Assembly: GCF_000765825.2 (NCBI RefSeq)
Contig: NZ_JRPE02000003.1
Span: 148,655-212,654, forward strand
DNA from: Helicobacter magdeburgensis
GTDB lineage: Bacteria > Campylobacterota > Campylobacteria > Campylobacterales > Helicobacteraceae
DNA: 64,000 nt
Reading direction: 5' to 3'
In this document: positions 8,139-18,317 of the stretch, in pieces
How positions within the stretch are numbered: the first letter of the stretch is position 1
Layout of the letters: every line of letters starts with the position of its first letter
Program-made: the position numbers and the translations under genes
The notes under the pieces: model-generated
Told to the model about the DNA's origin: nothing
The model's database searches: none
The model's input: the letters and a program-made list of their open reading frames with translations, nothing else

Positions 8139-8900
8139 ATGGAAACACAAAAAGCAGAAGAACAAAAAGTGAGCTTGTGGTGTGTGATAAAAGAGGATTT
8201 TTGCATAGTGCGGCAAAAAGACCCTGCGATTAATAGCAGTATAGAGCTATTTTTTAATTATCCCGGGCTTATTGCTTTGGTGCATTATCGTATCGCACAT
8301 CGTTTGCATAGGGCTGGATTCAAGGTTGTGGCTAGAATCATTATGGGGCTTACAGGTTTTATTACAAATGTAGATATTCACCCAGCAGCACAGATTGGTC
8401 GGCGTGTGTTTATTGACCACGCCATTGGTGTGGTGATAGGCGAGACGGCAGAGGTAGGCAATGATGTGATGATTTATCAAGGGGTAACGCTAGGCGGAAC
8501 AAGCCTTGATAAAGTCAAAAGACACCCTACCATTGAAGATGGCGTGGTGATTGGAGCGGGGGCTAAGATTCTAGGGAATATACGCGTTGGGGAGAATGCA
8601 AAGATTGGGGCGAATTCTGTGGTGATAAAAGATGTGCCTAAAGACTGCACGGCAGTTGGGATTCCCGCACGGGTAATAGTCAAAGGCAGGGCAAAAGAAG
8701 CAAGTGCGATAAACAAGCTGCCTGATATTGATAGGGCATTGTTTGAGTATCTTTTAAAACGCATACAGATTCTAGAATCTAGCCTAGATTCTGTGGATTC
8801 TACAAGCGGAGATTCTAGAAACTTAAATGAAAAGCACCAAAAAGAAAAAGAAGAGCTAGATAGAATCTACGCAGCTTTCTTGCGTAGTTTGAGGGGGTAG
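8139..8900 (+). CDS. cysE: Serine O-acetyltransferase
   Basis: CysE acetylates serine with acetyl-CoA to make the cysteine precursor O-acetylserine. After an N-terminal helical domain, left-handed beta-helix hexapeptide repeats run from about residue 75 to 180 (DIHPAAQIG, FIDHAIGVVIGETAEVG, GVTLGGTSL, GAGAKILGNI, IGANSVV), with the catalytic His in FIDHAIG. The last ~45 residues (Ser/Asp-rich, then a charged helix) form a tail. Its DNA carries four exact AGATTCT/AGAATCT copies between 8767 and 8816, so the tail may be shaped by that motif. Confidence 0.95.
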   Translation: METQKAEEQKVSLWCVIKEDFCIVRQKDPAINSSIELFFNYPGLIALVHYRIAHRLHRAGFKVVARIIMGLTGFITNVDIHPAAQIGRRVFIDHAIGVVIGETAEVGNDVMIYQGVTLGGTSLDKVKRHPTIEDGVVIGAGAKILGNIRVGENAKIGANSVVIKDVPKDCTAVGIPARVIVKGRAKEASAINKLPDIDRALFEYLLKRIQILESSLDSVDSTSGDSRNLNEKHQKEKEELDRIYAAFLRSLRG

Positions 8901-8921
8901 ATCTTGCAGTAGATGAAAGTC

Positions 8922-8981
8922 AAGCCTTTTATGTAGGGTTGGGGAGATAAAGCCCAAAGTTACGCCAAATAATAAAGGCTT
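8922..8981. terminator. Inverted repeat between convergent genes
   Basis: AAGCCTTT at 8922-8929 and AAAGGCTT at 8974-8981 are perfect complements separated by 44 bases. They lie between cysE and the convergent 9016-10038 gene. The long loop makes a classical terminator doubtful; a larger folded transcript end is possible. Confidence 0.25.
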
Positions 8982-9015
8982 AGCAAAAAACACATATAAT
9001 TCTAAAACCCATAGC

Positions 9016-10038
9016 CTAAGATAAAACAAAAATATCAAATGGATAGTTTTTGCCACTTGCTTTTAGGTCTAAATACGCATCAATAGCTGTATATTCACCT
9101 TTAGCGTGGGATTTATGCCGCTCTTTTGCCTTGTCAATCATCTCTAGTTCAAACAGCACATAGAAAAACGCCATTTCCGCATTTTCATCATTATCTGCAC
9201 ATTCTTCAAAGAATCTAATCCATTCATCAGGGTTTAATATACCTTTGCTTTCCTTGGCGTATTGGATATATTCAAACGCACCACACCCCGCACTTTTGAA
9301 GCTTTCACTCAAATGCTTAGTTTCAATCGTGTTTGGATATTTCAAATACACCTGCAATAATTCCTGCACCAAAGCTTTATCAAGGGTAAGGTTTGGGAGC
9401 TGGGCTACAAGCTTGTCTAAATCTTTTGAATCACCATTTTTTAGAATCTCAAGTGTTGCGTAGCTTTTCAGCTCATCTGGATATTCTTTATCTAAAAGTG
9501 AAAAGCCATTTTTATAATTGGCTTTAATCTTGTTTTTGAGATTTTGGAGATTAAACTTATTGTCCTTGCTTAAATGATATTTTTTCAAATCCACAACTTT
9601 GCCACTCATCACATCTTTGTAGGTTTCAAATAGGCTATCAATTTTTCGGTTAAAACTCTCCATAGAATCAAGTCTAGGCTTAAGATAGAATCTTTGCAAG
9701 ATTTTTGATAAATCCCCAAAGGCTTTGCGTTTATATACGCGGTCTTTAATGGGTTGATTGAGCGCTTGTTCGTTGATTTGCGTAAGGAGCTTGTCATAGT
9801 CATTTTTACGATGATAATCTTCTAGCATTTCTTTCGCCCACGCTGAAGCAAAGAAAATCAAAGTCATTATAAAAAACACAAGCACAATCACTAGAATCCA
9901 AACCGCCACAGGCAATGTTAGCTGTGTTGTGCTAAAGGGCAAATCATAAGTATAAGTGCTAGATTCCAAACTATACACATATAGCCCCATAATAAACATA
10001 AAGACAAATGAGAAAATAACATAATATTTGAGTTTCAT
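9016..10038 (-). CDS. Hypothetical protein with two N-terminal membrane segments
   Basis: A 340-residue protein I do not recognise. Two hydrophobic segments (residues ~4-24 and ~43-67) are followed by a ~270-residue charged, mostly helical region with no visible catalytic motif. The hydrophilic part probably lies on one side of the inner membrane. It starts directly after the DksA-like gene with no gap, at the end of an operon accD-rlmH-dksA-like-this gene. The function is not predictable from sequence. Confidence 0.8.
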   Translation of the reverse strand: MKLKYYVIFSFVFMFIMGLYVYSLESSTYTYDLPFSTTQLTLPVAVWILVIVLVFFIMTLIFFASAWAKEMLEDYHRKNDYDKLLTQINEQALNQPIKDRVYKRKAFGDLSKILQRFYLKPRLDSMESFNRKIDSLFETYKDVMSGKVVDLKKYHLSKDNKFNLQNLKNKIKANYKNGFSLLDKEYPDELKSYATLEILKNGDSKDLDKLVAQLPNLTLDKALVQELLQVYLKYPNTIETKHLSESFKSAGCGAFEYIQYAKESKGILNPDEWIRFFEECADNDENAEMAFFYVLFELEMIDKAKERHKSHAKGEYTAIDAYLDLKASGKNYPFDIFVLS

Positions 10039-10395
10039 CTATCGCTCCTTTTTTTGAGATTTTTCATAAAGCTCACGGCAATTAATGCAATACTTTGCGT
10101 GAGGCTTGACTTTGAGACGCTCCACACCAATTTCATCATCGCACATTTCACAGATTCCAAAGATACCATCTTTAATTTTTTGCAAGGAGTTGCGAATATC
10201 ACGCATTTCATTATGATACAAATCAATCATACCCATTTCTAAATTCCCCTGCAGTCCAGCCCGGACAATATCGCCCTCATCTTTATGATGTGTATCTTGG
10301 ATATTTTTTATCTGCGTATTTTTGTGGCTAATACTCTCACTTAGCTTGTGAAGTCGTTCATTAAGAAGTGTTTCAAAAAATTGATAATCAATCAT
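10039..10395 (-). CDS. DksA/TraR-type zinc finger protein
   Basis: A 118-residue protein with a helical N-terminal half and a C-terminal four-cysteine zinc finger of spacing C-x2-C-x17-C-x2-C (CEMC ... CINC), as in DksA/TraR family proteins that bind the RNA polymerase secondary channel. The start follows AAGGAGG. The family makes a role in transcription, possibly the stringent response, likely. Whether it binds ppGpp like E. coli DksA cannot be seen here. Confidence 0.88.
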   Translation of the reverse strand: MIDYQFFETLLNERLHKLSESISHKNTQIKNIQDTHHKDEGDIVRAGLQGNLEMGMIDLYHNEMRDIRNSLQKIKDGIFGICEMCDDEIGVERLKVKPHAKYCINCRELYEKSQKKER

Positions 10396-10413
10396 TGTGT
10401 CCTCCTTGTATCT

Positions 10414-10872
10414 CTATTTATGGTAAGGGTGAGAGTGCAAAATACTCAATGCCCGATAGATTTGCTCACATAGCACGAGTTTAGCGATTTTATGGCTAAG
10501 GGTTAGGGTGCTAAGACTAATGCTTTGACATAGATTCAAAAATTCTTTTTCAAAGCCATACGCCCCACCGATAAAAAATTGAATGATATTTTGGGAATCT
10601 AAAAGGCGTGAAAAGCCCTGTGAATCATAGCTTTTTCCTTGTGGGTGCAGGGCGAGATTAAGGGCATTTGGCTTAATATGTGGCAAAAAAGCCTGTGTGT
10701 AAGCATTTTTAGCGTGAGTGGCTGAAATCTTTTGGGCTTTAAGCACACTTTGGGGCATAAGCTCAAAGCTTTCTATATAAGCACCAAACTGCCTACACTG
10801 CATACATAGCTCCTCCTGCACCGCTTGATATTTTATGTCTTTTTTAGCTATAGAATAGATGTTGATTTGCAT
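10414..10872 (-). CDS. rlmH: 23S rRNA (pseudouridine1915-N3)-methyltransferase RlmH
   Basis: A SPOUT-class methyltransferase modifying pseudouridine 1915 in helix 69 of 23S rRNA. The SAM-binding knot is seen in FFIGGAYGFEKEF, and the conserved C-terminus in LTLSHKIAKLVLCEQIYRA followed by HPYHK. Length 152 aa is standard. Its start lies 29 bases inside the end of accD, so translation is probably coupled. Confidence 0.94.
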   Translation of the reverse strand: MQINIYSIAKKDIKYQAVQEELCMQCRQFGAYIESFELMPQSVLKAQKISATHAKNAYTQAFLPHIKPNALNLALHPQGKSYDSQGFSRLLDSQNIIQFFIGGAYGFEKEFLNLCQSISLSTLTLSHKIAKLVLCEQIYRALSILHSHPYHK

Positions 10873-11719
10873 AGCTTGGGTTAAGCATTTTGCTTAAATC
10901 ACTTAAAGTTTTTTTCAAATCTTTGCGATCTACGACCATATCAATAAGCCCGTGCTCTAACAAAAACTCCGCGGTTTGGAATCCTTCTGGTAAATCCGCA
11001 CCGATAGTTTGCTTAATCACTCTAGGACCAGCAAAGCCTATAATCGCACCGGGTTCAGCGATGATAATATCACCTAAAAACGCAAAACTCGCACTCACCC
11101 CACCAAAAGTAGGATCAAGTAGCACGGAGATGAAAGGGAGCTTTGCATCGGCGAGTTTATTCAACGCAGCGGAAGTTTTTGCCATTTGCATAAGTGAAAA
11201 GGTGGATTCTTGCATTCTCGCCCCGCCACTTGTGGATAGAATGACTAAAGTTTGCTTTTTAGCCACCGCTCTATCAATAGCACGGACAATCTTTTCCCCC
11301 TCCACAGAGCCGAGAGAGCCACCCATAAAGGCAAAGTCAAACAGCACAATTTGCATTTCAATACCATTTAAAAGTGCTTCCCCTGCGATGACTGAACTTG
11401 CCCTGCCCGTTTTTTCTTCCCCCTCAGCAATCCGCTTTTTGTAGCTTTTTTTATCCACAAATTCTAAAGGGTCAATGGGGCGTAAATCTTTATCAATTTC
11501 AATAAAAGTGTCTTTGTCGCATAGCATTTCTAGGCGTTCTTTTGTCGAGATTCTAAAGTGATAGTTGCATTTAGGGCAGATGTGAGATTGTGAAAAAACC
11601 TCTTTATAATACATCAAAGCATTGCAACCGGGGCATTTTAGCCAATGATTAGGTGCATCATTTTTTTGCTTTTCTTTTTGCTCCTCTTTTTTCCCTTTGA
11701 AAAAATCGCCAAGACCCAT
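10844..11719 (-). CDS. accD: Acetyl-CoA carboxylase carboxyltransferase subunit beta
   Basis: AccD forms, with AccA, the carboxyltransferase that makes malonyl-CoA for fatty acid synthesis. The N-terminal zinc ribbon has two CxxC pairs (CPGC near residue 29 and CPKC near 48). The crotonase-like core contains FDFAFMGGSLGSVEGEK, STSGGARMQE and PTFGGVSASFA. Length 291 aa is typical. It is followed by rlmH (29-base overlap) and preceded after two bases by the phosphatase gene. Confidence 0.97.
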   Translation of the reverse strand: MGLGDFFKGKKEEQKEKQKNDAPNHWLKCPGCNALMYYKEVFSQSHICPKCNYHFRISTKERLEMLCDKDTFIEIDKDLRPIDPLEFVDKKSYKKRIAEGEEKTGRASSVIAGEALLNGIEMQIVLFDFAFMGGSLGSVEGEKIVRAIDRAVAKKQTLVILSTSGGARMQESTFSLMQMAKTSAALNKLADAKLPFISVLLDPTFGGVSASFAFLGDIIIAEPGAIIGFAGPRVIKQTIGADLPEGFQTAEFLLEHGLIDMVVDRKDLKKTLSDLSKMLNPSYANQHLFYS

Positions 11720-11721
11720 AA

Positions 11722-12468
11722 TTATCCTTTTGAGTTATCTAAAAAGTTGAGAATAATATCAAAAATATGCTTATCTTTGCTTATAAGTGTCCAATTCTTT
11801 GAAGAAATGTGGTGCAAATTCTCACACAAAAATAATCCTGCTTTGCTATCAAACTTCCTTATTTCCCCCATAAAAAGCATAAAATTGACTTCATACGCCT
11901 TTGCCATAGATAACGCACTTGCCCCCAAAGAGCGGAATTTTAAGCCATTGTCATACAAGAGTTTGGCAATATGTGGGTTGCTATATGCTTTTTCAAAGAT
12001 TCCACATTTGCTTATAGGTGTAGAATCTAATGGCATAAATGCCTTGTCTTGCTTAGATTCATACTCATAGAGATAGAATCTAAAACATTGAGAATCTTGT
12101 CTTATCACGCATTCTTTGGAGCAAAAATTAATAATAAGGGCTTCCTTGCATTTGCCATTTTTATCACATAGGGCTAGACTCGCTCCGTAATAAGGGATAT
12201 GTGAGAGAAAATTATCACTCCCATCAAGTGGGTCAAGCACAATGTAATCACTCCCTGCACCTTGTATAAACCCGCTCTCTTCGGATTCTATACTTGCTAA
12301 TGTGAGTAAATGCTCTTTGTAGATTCTCTCACTATATAAATCCGCACCAATGCTAATATCGCCCCCTGCACCCATTGTATGCTTTTCATACAGCGATGAA
12401 TCTTGCCGCTGTAATGCAGTGATAATCACCGATGAAGCCTTTAAGGCTTGATGTAAAAATGCACTCAT
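11722..12468 (-). CDS. Inositol monophosphatase family protein
   Basis: A 248-residue member of the Mg-dependent phosphatase superfamily. The metal-binding sites are visible as EESG and DPLDGSDNF, and the C-terminal FDSKAGLFL corresponds to the usual WDxAAG block. Substrates in this family include inositol-1-phosphate, fructose-1,6-bisphosphate and PAP, and the sequence alone does not choose among them. It heads the accD operon with a two-base gap. Confidence 0.88.
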   Translation of the reverse strand: MSAFLHQALKASSVIITALQRQDSSLYEKHTMGAGGDISIGADLYSERIYKEHLLTLASIESEESGFIQGAGSDYIVLDPLDGSDNFLSHIPYYGASLALCDKNGKCKEALIINFCSKECVIRQDSQCFRFYLYEYESKQDKAFMPLDSTPISKCGIFEKAYSNPHIAKLLYDNGLKFRSLGASALSMAKAYEVNFMLFMGEIRKFDSKAGLFLCENLHHISSKNWTLISKDKHIFDIILNFLDNSKG

Positions 12469-12537
12469 ATTCGCCCTTATTTTTTAGAAACTTTAAGCTA
12501 GAATTATGCGTTAGAACTTCTTAAATTAAGGAATCAA

Positions 12538-13164
12538 GTGCAAGGCTATATTCTCCAAATGCAAAAAACACGCACAGAAGATATGATTGTCAAGATTCTA
12601 ACCCAAAGAGATATAAAGACATTGTATAGATTCTATGGGGCAAGGCATAGCATTATTAATATTGGGCGAAAGATTGACTTTGAGGAGCAAACACAGCTAG
12701 GCTTTTTGCCCAAACTCAAACATATCGTGCATCTTGGGTATAGGTGGGAATCCCAGCACGATAGGTATTATATTTGGCAGCATTTTATTAAGCTTTTATA
12801 TAAGCATTTAGCCGATGTGTATGAGATTGATAGCTTTTATTTTGAACTATTAGATTCTGGGGCGGATAAGCTTATGTTGCAAAATCCCAAACGCGTAGTG
12901 CTAGAGATGTATGCGGCTTTGCTTAATCACGAGGGCAGAGCGTTTATTGATATGAATAATCAAATGCAGTGCTTTGTGTGTCAGCAACGCTTAGCAGATT
13001 CTGTGGCATTAGGCAGAGCGTTTTTACTTGCTCACAAGGAATGTATCGGTGGCAGAGCATTTATACTAGAAAAAATGAGTTCATTTTTACAAACTCAAAG
13101 CACGATTTTGCTTGAAGATGATGAAGTGGATCATTTGTGGGAAATTTTGGGACTAGGACTATAA
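12538..13164 (+). CDS. recO: Recombination protein RecO (epsilonproteobacterial type)
   Basis: A 208-residue protein beginning MQGYILQMQKTRTEDMIVKI, matching the OB-fold start of the epsilonproteobacterial RecO. The C-terminal part has a CFVC pair and a later HKEC, consistent with the family's zinc site. RecO works with RecR to load RecA in gap repair. The start is GTG at 12538 behind TAAGGA. From memory, H. pylori also places recO next to accD and rlmH. Confidence 0.82.
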   Translation: MQGYILQMQKTRTEDMIVKILTQRDIKTLYRFYGARHSIINIGRKIDFEEQTQLGFLPKLKHIVHLGYRWESQHDRYYIWQHFIKLLYKHLADVYEIDSFYFELLDSGADKLMLQNPKRVVLEMYAALLNHEGRAFIDMNNQMQCFVCQQRLADSVALGRAFLLAHKECIGGRAFILEKMSSFLQTQSTILLEDDEVDHLWEILGLGL

Positions 13165-13207
13165 AATTTAGCTTTAATTAAACTTAATTAAGAATATACA
13201 AGAATAA

Positions 13208-14614
<1,407 letters not shown>

Positions 14615-14622
14615 CCCCTGCT

Positions 14623-14657
14623 TGTAGATTCTAGATTCTTTAGGTTTAGAATCTACA
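14623..14657. terminator. Hairpin after gdhA built from paired AGATTCT/AGAATCT
   Basis: TGTAGATTCTA (14623-14633) and TAGAATCTACA (14647-14657) are perfect 11-base complements around a 13-base loop, nine bases after the gdhA stop. The stem contains the AGATTCT heptamer in one arm and AGAATCT in the other. There is no strong T run, so termination is inferred from position. Confidence 0.55.
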
Positions 14658-14679
14658 CAATACAAATATGAGGTAAGTA

Positions 14680-15342
14680 ATGCCAACAAAGAAAGCTACA
14701 CAGGAAAAATTTGATTTTAAAAAGGTTTTTAAAGATTGTTACGCACCTAAACCGACTCCACAGCTTGTTTCCGTGCCTAGATTTTCTTTCATAAGTGTGC
14801 AGGGCTGTGGAAATCCCAACGAAGCAGATGGTGCATATCAGTCGGCATTGCAGTGTTTATATGCTCTCTCCTATACGATTAAGATGAGCAAAAAGATAAA
14901 GGCTTTAAAAAACTATGTGGAATATGTCGTGCCACCGCTTGAAGGCTTGTGGTGGGGCAGAGAGAATGGCGAAAGCAAAGAACATTTCAAATGGCAAGCA
15001 ATGATAGCTCAACCAGATTTTGTAAGCCAAGAGATTTTTGAATACGCCACACAAGAAGTTGCAGCGAAAAAAGGTATAGATTCCACAAAGGCAAGTCTTA
15101 TCCATTTCGAAGAAGGCTTGTGTGTGCAAATGCTTCACATAGGTTCATATGATGATGAGCCGCAAAGTCTTGCGAAAATAAAAGATTTTATGATGTGTAA
15201 TGCCTTGCAAAATGACATTGGTAGCGTGCAGGGTGATTTTACACGCCTACACCACGAGATATATCTCAATAATCCAAATAAGACACCACCCCATAAGTTA
15301 AAGACAATTTTGCGTATTCCTGTAAGAAAAATACAAGTTTAA
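14680..15342 (+). CDS. GyrI-like small-molecule-binding domain protein
   Basis: A 220-residue protein with the layout of bacterial GyrI-like/SOUL-type stand-alone proteins: VPRFSFISVQGCGNPN near residue 30, a central VVPPLEGLWW, and a C-terminal LHHEIYLNNPNKTPPHKLKT that resembles the conserved Glu-containing end of the family. No DNA-binding domain is attached. Such proteins are thought to bind or hydrolyse small hydrophobic ligands; the ligand here is unknown. Confidence 0.8.
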   Translation: MPTKKATQEKFDFKKVFKDCYAPKPTPQLVSVPRFSFISVQGCGNPNEADGAYQSALQCLYALSYTIKMSKKIKALKNYVEYVVPPLEGLWWGRENGESKEHFKWQAMIAQPDFVSQEIFEYATQEVAAKKGIDSTKASLIHFEEGLCVQMLHIGSYDDEPQSLAKIKDFMMCNALQNDIGSVQGDFTRLHHEIYLNNPNKTPPHKLKTILRIPVRKIQV

Positions 15343-15372
15343 TAACAATTGATACTAAAGATTCTACTAATA

Positions 15373-16470
15373 CTATTTGAAATCCACAAACCCTAATGCC
15401 TTTTTGCAGGGTGATGAAAGTGGTTTAGATTCTAGCTCTTTTTGTGAAAAGAAATATAGCTTTGTGTGTGGCAGGGATTGCGTTAATAAGTCTAGGTATT
15501 TAGAATCTAGTTTATATACATTTGCGGTGATAGCGTATTTTGTGTAGTGGTGCTTGAAACTGCCGCATTTATAGAATCCCTTTTTGTAGAATCTGTGCTT
15601 ATTTGCAAGTGCTTCTAGCTTAAGTTGTGGGAGATTGTATAAGCCTTGATATAAACCGCCTTTTTTATCTTTTTTATCCCCTTTTTCATACACAAAAGCA
15701 ATCCTGCCTTGAGAATCTGCATAAATGATAAGATGAAGTGTGAGTGGGGTTAAAGAAGAAGTTTTTGGTGTGGGATAGATGGCTGGATTTACCTTGCCAT
15801 TGCAGAGATTTTGCATAGGGCAGATAAGGCAGCTAGGCGATTTTGGTGTGCAAATCATCGCACCTAAATCAAGCAAGGCTTGATTATAATCAAAACTATG
15901 TTTTGTGTCTAAAAGCAAAAATGCAAGCTCGTCTAAAAGCTTTTGGTTAGGCTCGCGTAATGCAAAGATTCTACACAAAACTCGTCTAATATTCCCATCT
16001 ACAAAACTCACACTCTGCCTGAAACCAAAGCATAAAATAGCCCCTGAAGTATATGCACCAATTCCGGGCAATGTAAGCAAATCTTGGCGTGTATTAGGCA
16101 AAGTAGCATTATGCTTTTCACAGCAAATAATCGCCGCTTTTTGCATATTCCTTGCACGGGAGTAGTAGCCTAAGCCCTCCCATTGCTTGAGTATAGAATC
16201 TAGCGGGGCTTTTGCTAAGGATTCTAGTGTGGGAAAGGCGTTTAAAAATGGGGTAAAGTAGTGTTCTTGCACTCTTTTTACTTGCGTTTGTTGCAACATT
16301 ATCTCACTTACATACACGCCATAAGGGGCATTTTCACCTTTTAGGATTCGCCAAGGAAGAGAAATTCTGCCCTGTATCGCATACCACTCTAAGAGTTGAA
16401 TCTGATATTGTTTAGCAATGCGTTTTGCTTTGTGTGCGGAGTTTGTATTCATAAAGGCAAGTATAGCCAA
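15373..16470 (-). CDS. mutY: A/G-specific adenine glycosylase MutY
   Basis: MutY removes adenine mispaired with 8-oxoguanine. The helix-hairpin-helix DNA-binding motif is LLTLPGIGAYTSGAI with the catalytic Asp in SFVDGNIRRVL. The [4Fe-4S] cluster ligands are C-x6-C-x2-C-x5-C in CTPKSPSCLICPMQNLC. The C-terminal ~120 residues form the Nudix-like 8-oxoG recognition domain. Length 365 aa is normal. The gene converges with the GyrI-like gene. Confidence 0.95.
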   Translation of the reverse strand: MAILAFMNTNSAHKAKRIAKQYQIQLLEWYAIQGRISLPWRILKGENAPYGVYVSEIMLQQTQVKRVQEHYFTPFLNAFPTLESLAKAPLDSILKQWEGLGYYSRARNMQKAAIICCEKHNATLPNTRQDLLTLPGIGAYTSGAILCFGFRQSVSFVDGNIRRVLCRIFALREPNQKLLDELAFLLLDTKHSFDYNQALLDLGAMICTPKSPSCLICPMQNLCNGKVNPAIYPTPKTSSLTPLTLHLIIYADSQGRIAFVYEKGDKKDKKGGLYQGLYNLPQLKLEALANKHRFYKKGFYKCGSFKHHYTKYAITANVYKLDSKYLDLLTQSLPHTKLYFFSQKELESKPLSSPCKKALGFVDFK

Positions 16471-16648
16471 AAAGCATAAAATGAGTAAAAACGCAAAAAT
16501 AAATTATTTTTTTACTTTTTGCTGTTGAAAGTGTGGAGATTTTAGGACAAAAGCGATAGTATTGCAGTTTTAGTTTGTGCTTTTAGCTTTGGATTCTAGG
16601 ATTTAGCGGATTGTAGATTCTAAAAACAACTTCAAGCGGAGGTGAAAA

Positions 16649-17878
16649 ATGGGAGAGCATAAGACTTCTATGAAAGCTCCAAAGATTCTTATTCTTGGTG
16701 GTGGATATGGGGGACTGCGTGCGGCTATCACGCTTCAAGAGCGGCTTAAAGCCCAAGCAGAGATTACACTCATTAGCAAACACGATTATCACTATCAAAC
16801 CACACTCCTGCATAAAGTCGCCATCGGCACATTGAGTGCGAGAAAAGCTAGAATCTACTTCCGCAAGATTTTAGACTTAGACAAAGTGCGTTTTATAAAA
16901 GATAAGATTCTCTCTTTTGACCCAGAAAATAAACGCGTCTTTGGCAATGGTGGAGCGTATGAGTATGATTATTTGATTATCGCGCTTGGCTTTAAGCCTG
17001 ATGATTTTGGTATTAAAGGTGTGGCGGAACACGCCCATAAACTCTCATCGCTCAATGCTGCCCTAAAGCTTGATAAGCTTATAGAGTATAGATTCAAAGA
17101 ATATTGCCATACAAAAAATGATGATGATTTAAGTGTGATTGTCTGTGGCACGGGATTTACAGGCATTGAGTTTGCTGCGGAGCTTGGCTCTAGGCTAGAT
17201 GAGCTGTGCTTGATTGGTGGGATTCCACGGGAAGTGCCAAAGGTTACTTGCATTGGGCGGAGTGAGAGAATCCTGCCGATGTTTAGTAAAAAAGCAAGTG
17301 CGTTAGCAAAGAAAAAGCTTGAAGCCTTTGGTGTTGATGTGATTTGCGATGGCGAGGTGATAGAGTGCAAGGAGAATGGCGTTGTGATTAAGCAAAATGG
17401 GGAAGAACGACACATAAAAGGCAATACGATTTTATGGAGTGCTGGGGTGAAAGGCAATGATAGCCTTGAGAAATCAAGCTTTGAGACGACAAAAGGGCGG
17501 ATTAAGGTTGATGAGTATTTGCGATGTCCGCAATATAAGAATATTTATGTGGTGGGGGATTGTGCTTTGTATGCTTCAAGGGACGCTATCCACGCACCAA
17601 CCGCACAGCTTGCCGCACAGATGGGGGATTATGTGGGGAAAAGTTTGATTAAGATTCTAAATGGCACAACGCAAAAGAAGCCTTTTAAGTTTCAGCATAG
17701 AGGCACGGTGTGTTCTATCGGGCATACCGATGGTGTAGGGATTATTTATAAAAAAAGTATTGGTGGGGAGTTTGCGGCGTTTTTGAAAAACTTTATTGAA
17801 AATAAATGGCTGTATGGCATAGGCGGAGCGAAGCTTGTGTTTAAAAATGGGCAGTTCCGCTACCGCACGAGTAATTAG
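16649..17878 (+). CDS. ndh: Type II NADH dehydrogenase (NDH-2) family flavoprotein
   Basis: A 409-residue two-dinucleotide-binding oxidoreductase. The FAD motif is ILILGGGYGGLRAA at residues ~13-26; the NAD(P)H motif is VIVCGTGFTGIEFAAE at ~170; the second FAD contact is NIYVVGDCALY. The C-terminal ~50 residues (ENKWLYGIGGAKLVF) fit the membrane-anchoring region of NDH-2. It would pass electrons from NADH to quinone without pumping protons. The ATG follows GGAGGTGAAAA. Sulfide:quinone reductase is less likely because the expected catalytic cysteines are not evident. Confidence 0.85.
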   Translation: MGEHKTSMKAPKILILGGGYGGLRAAITLQERLKAQAEITLISKHDYHYQTTLLHKVAIGTLSARKARIYFRKILDLDKVRFIKDKILSFDPENKRVFGNGGAYEYDYLIIALGFKPDDFGIKGVAEHAHKLSSLNAALKLDKLIEYRFKEYCHTKNDDDLSVIVCGTGFTGIEFAAELGSRLDELCLIGGIPREVPKVTCIGRSERILPMFSKKASALAKKKLEAFGVDVICDGEVIECKENGVVIKQNGEERHIKGNTILWSAGVKGNDSLEKSSFETTKGRIKVDEYLRCPQYKNIYVVGDCALYASRDAIHAPTAQLAAQMGDYVGKSLIKILNGTTQKKPFKFQHRGTVCSIGHTDGVGIIYKKSIGGEFAAFLKNFIENKWLYGIGGAKLVFKNGQFRYRTSN

Positions 17879-18039
17879 CCGAATAGATTTTAGAATCAAC
17901 TACACAATTCCCCTTAAAAACACATTGTGAGCGAGTTAGCTTAAAACACGAGTTGAAGCGTGTAAAATAAATTGCGTAAAACGCTACCTTAGCTAAAGTA
18001 TTAAAAGGGATATTGCAGAATCTAGACTCCTAAAGAGAA

Positions 18040-18276
18040 TCATCTCGCAGAGGTGCATTGAGTGATAGAGCCTTCTTGAGCGGTGCAGGAAAAAGTTTGT
18101 CCATTGCAAAGGGCGGTATAATGTTGCCCTCCCATAAAATCAAGATTGCTATTTTTGATAGTTATGTTTTGTGGTTGGCAGCCTATGACACTTGCGGTGC
18201 GTTTTTTAAGCGTGTTTTGCGTCATACAGCCACCAAAGAGCATTGCGGTTGATATTGCGATAATGTAAAACTTCAT
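18040..18276 (-). CDS. Small cysteine-rich lipoprotein
   Basis: A 78-residue secreted lipoprotein starting MKFYIIAISTAMLFGGC, where LFGGC is a lipobox. The mature part has four further cysteines (IGCQP, LCNG, SCTA, QCTS), resembling a widespread family of small proteins with a conserved CNG-x3-C segment. The ATG at 18276 is chosen because AAGGAGG lies upstream; a longer frame from 18309 lacks this. Its promoter contains an A15/T15 tract, so expression may be phase variable. Function unknown. Confidence 0.8.
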   Translation of the reverse strand: MKFYIIAISTAMLFGGCMTQNTLKKRTASVIGCQPQNITIKNSNLDFMGGQHYTALCNGQTFSCTAQEGSITQCTSAR

Positions 18277-18309
18277 TGTATGCCTCCTTGATTCTATGTT
18301 GTGGCTCAC

Positions 18310-18315
18310 ATTCTA
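18310..18315 (-). promoter_or_regulatory. -10 element of the small lipoprotein gene
   Basis: On the minus strand TAGAAT lies 34 bases upstream of the ATG and two bases after a T15 run. A 17-base spacer would be exactly GA plus T15, with TTATTG in the -35 position. Helicobacter -35 boxes are weak, so only the -10 call is firm. Confidence 0.45.
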
Positions 18316-18317
18316 TC

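Noticed and set aside
10890..11444. Long open frame (184 codons) antisense to accD
   Set aside because: It is the mirror of a highly conserved gene, has no family motifs and no good ribosome site.
17879..18039. Small RNA or gene between the NDH-2 gene and the convergent lipoprotein gene
   Set aside because: Only short stems such as ACACG/CGTGT can be drawn and there is no promoter or terminator pattern.
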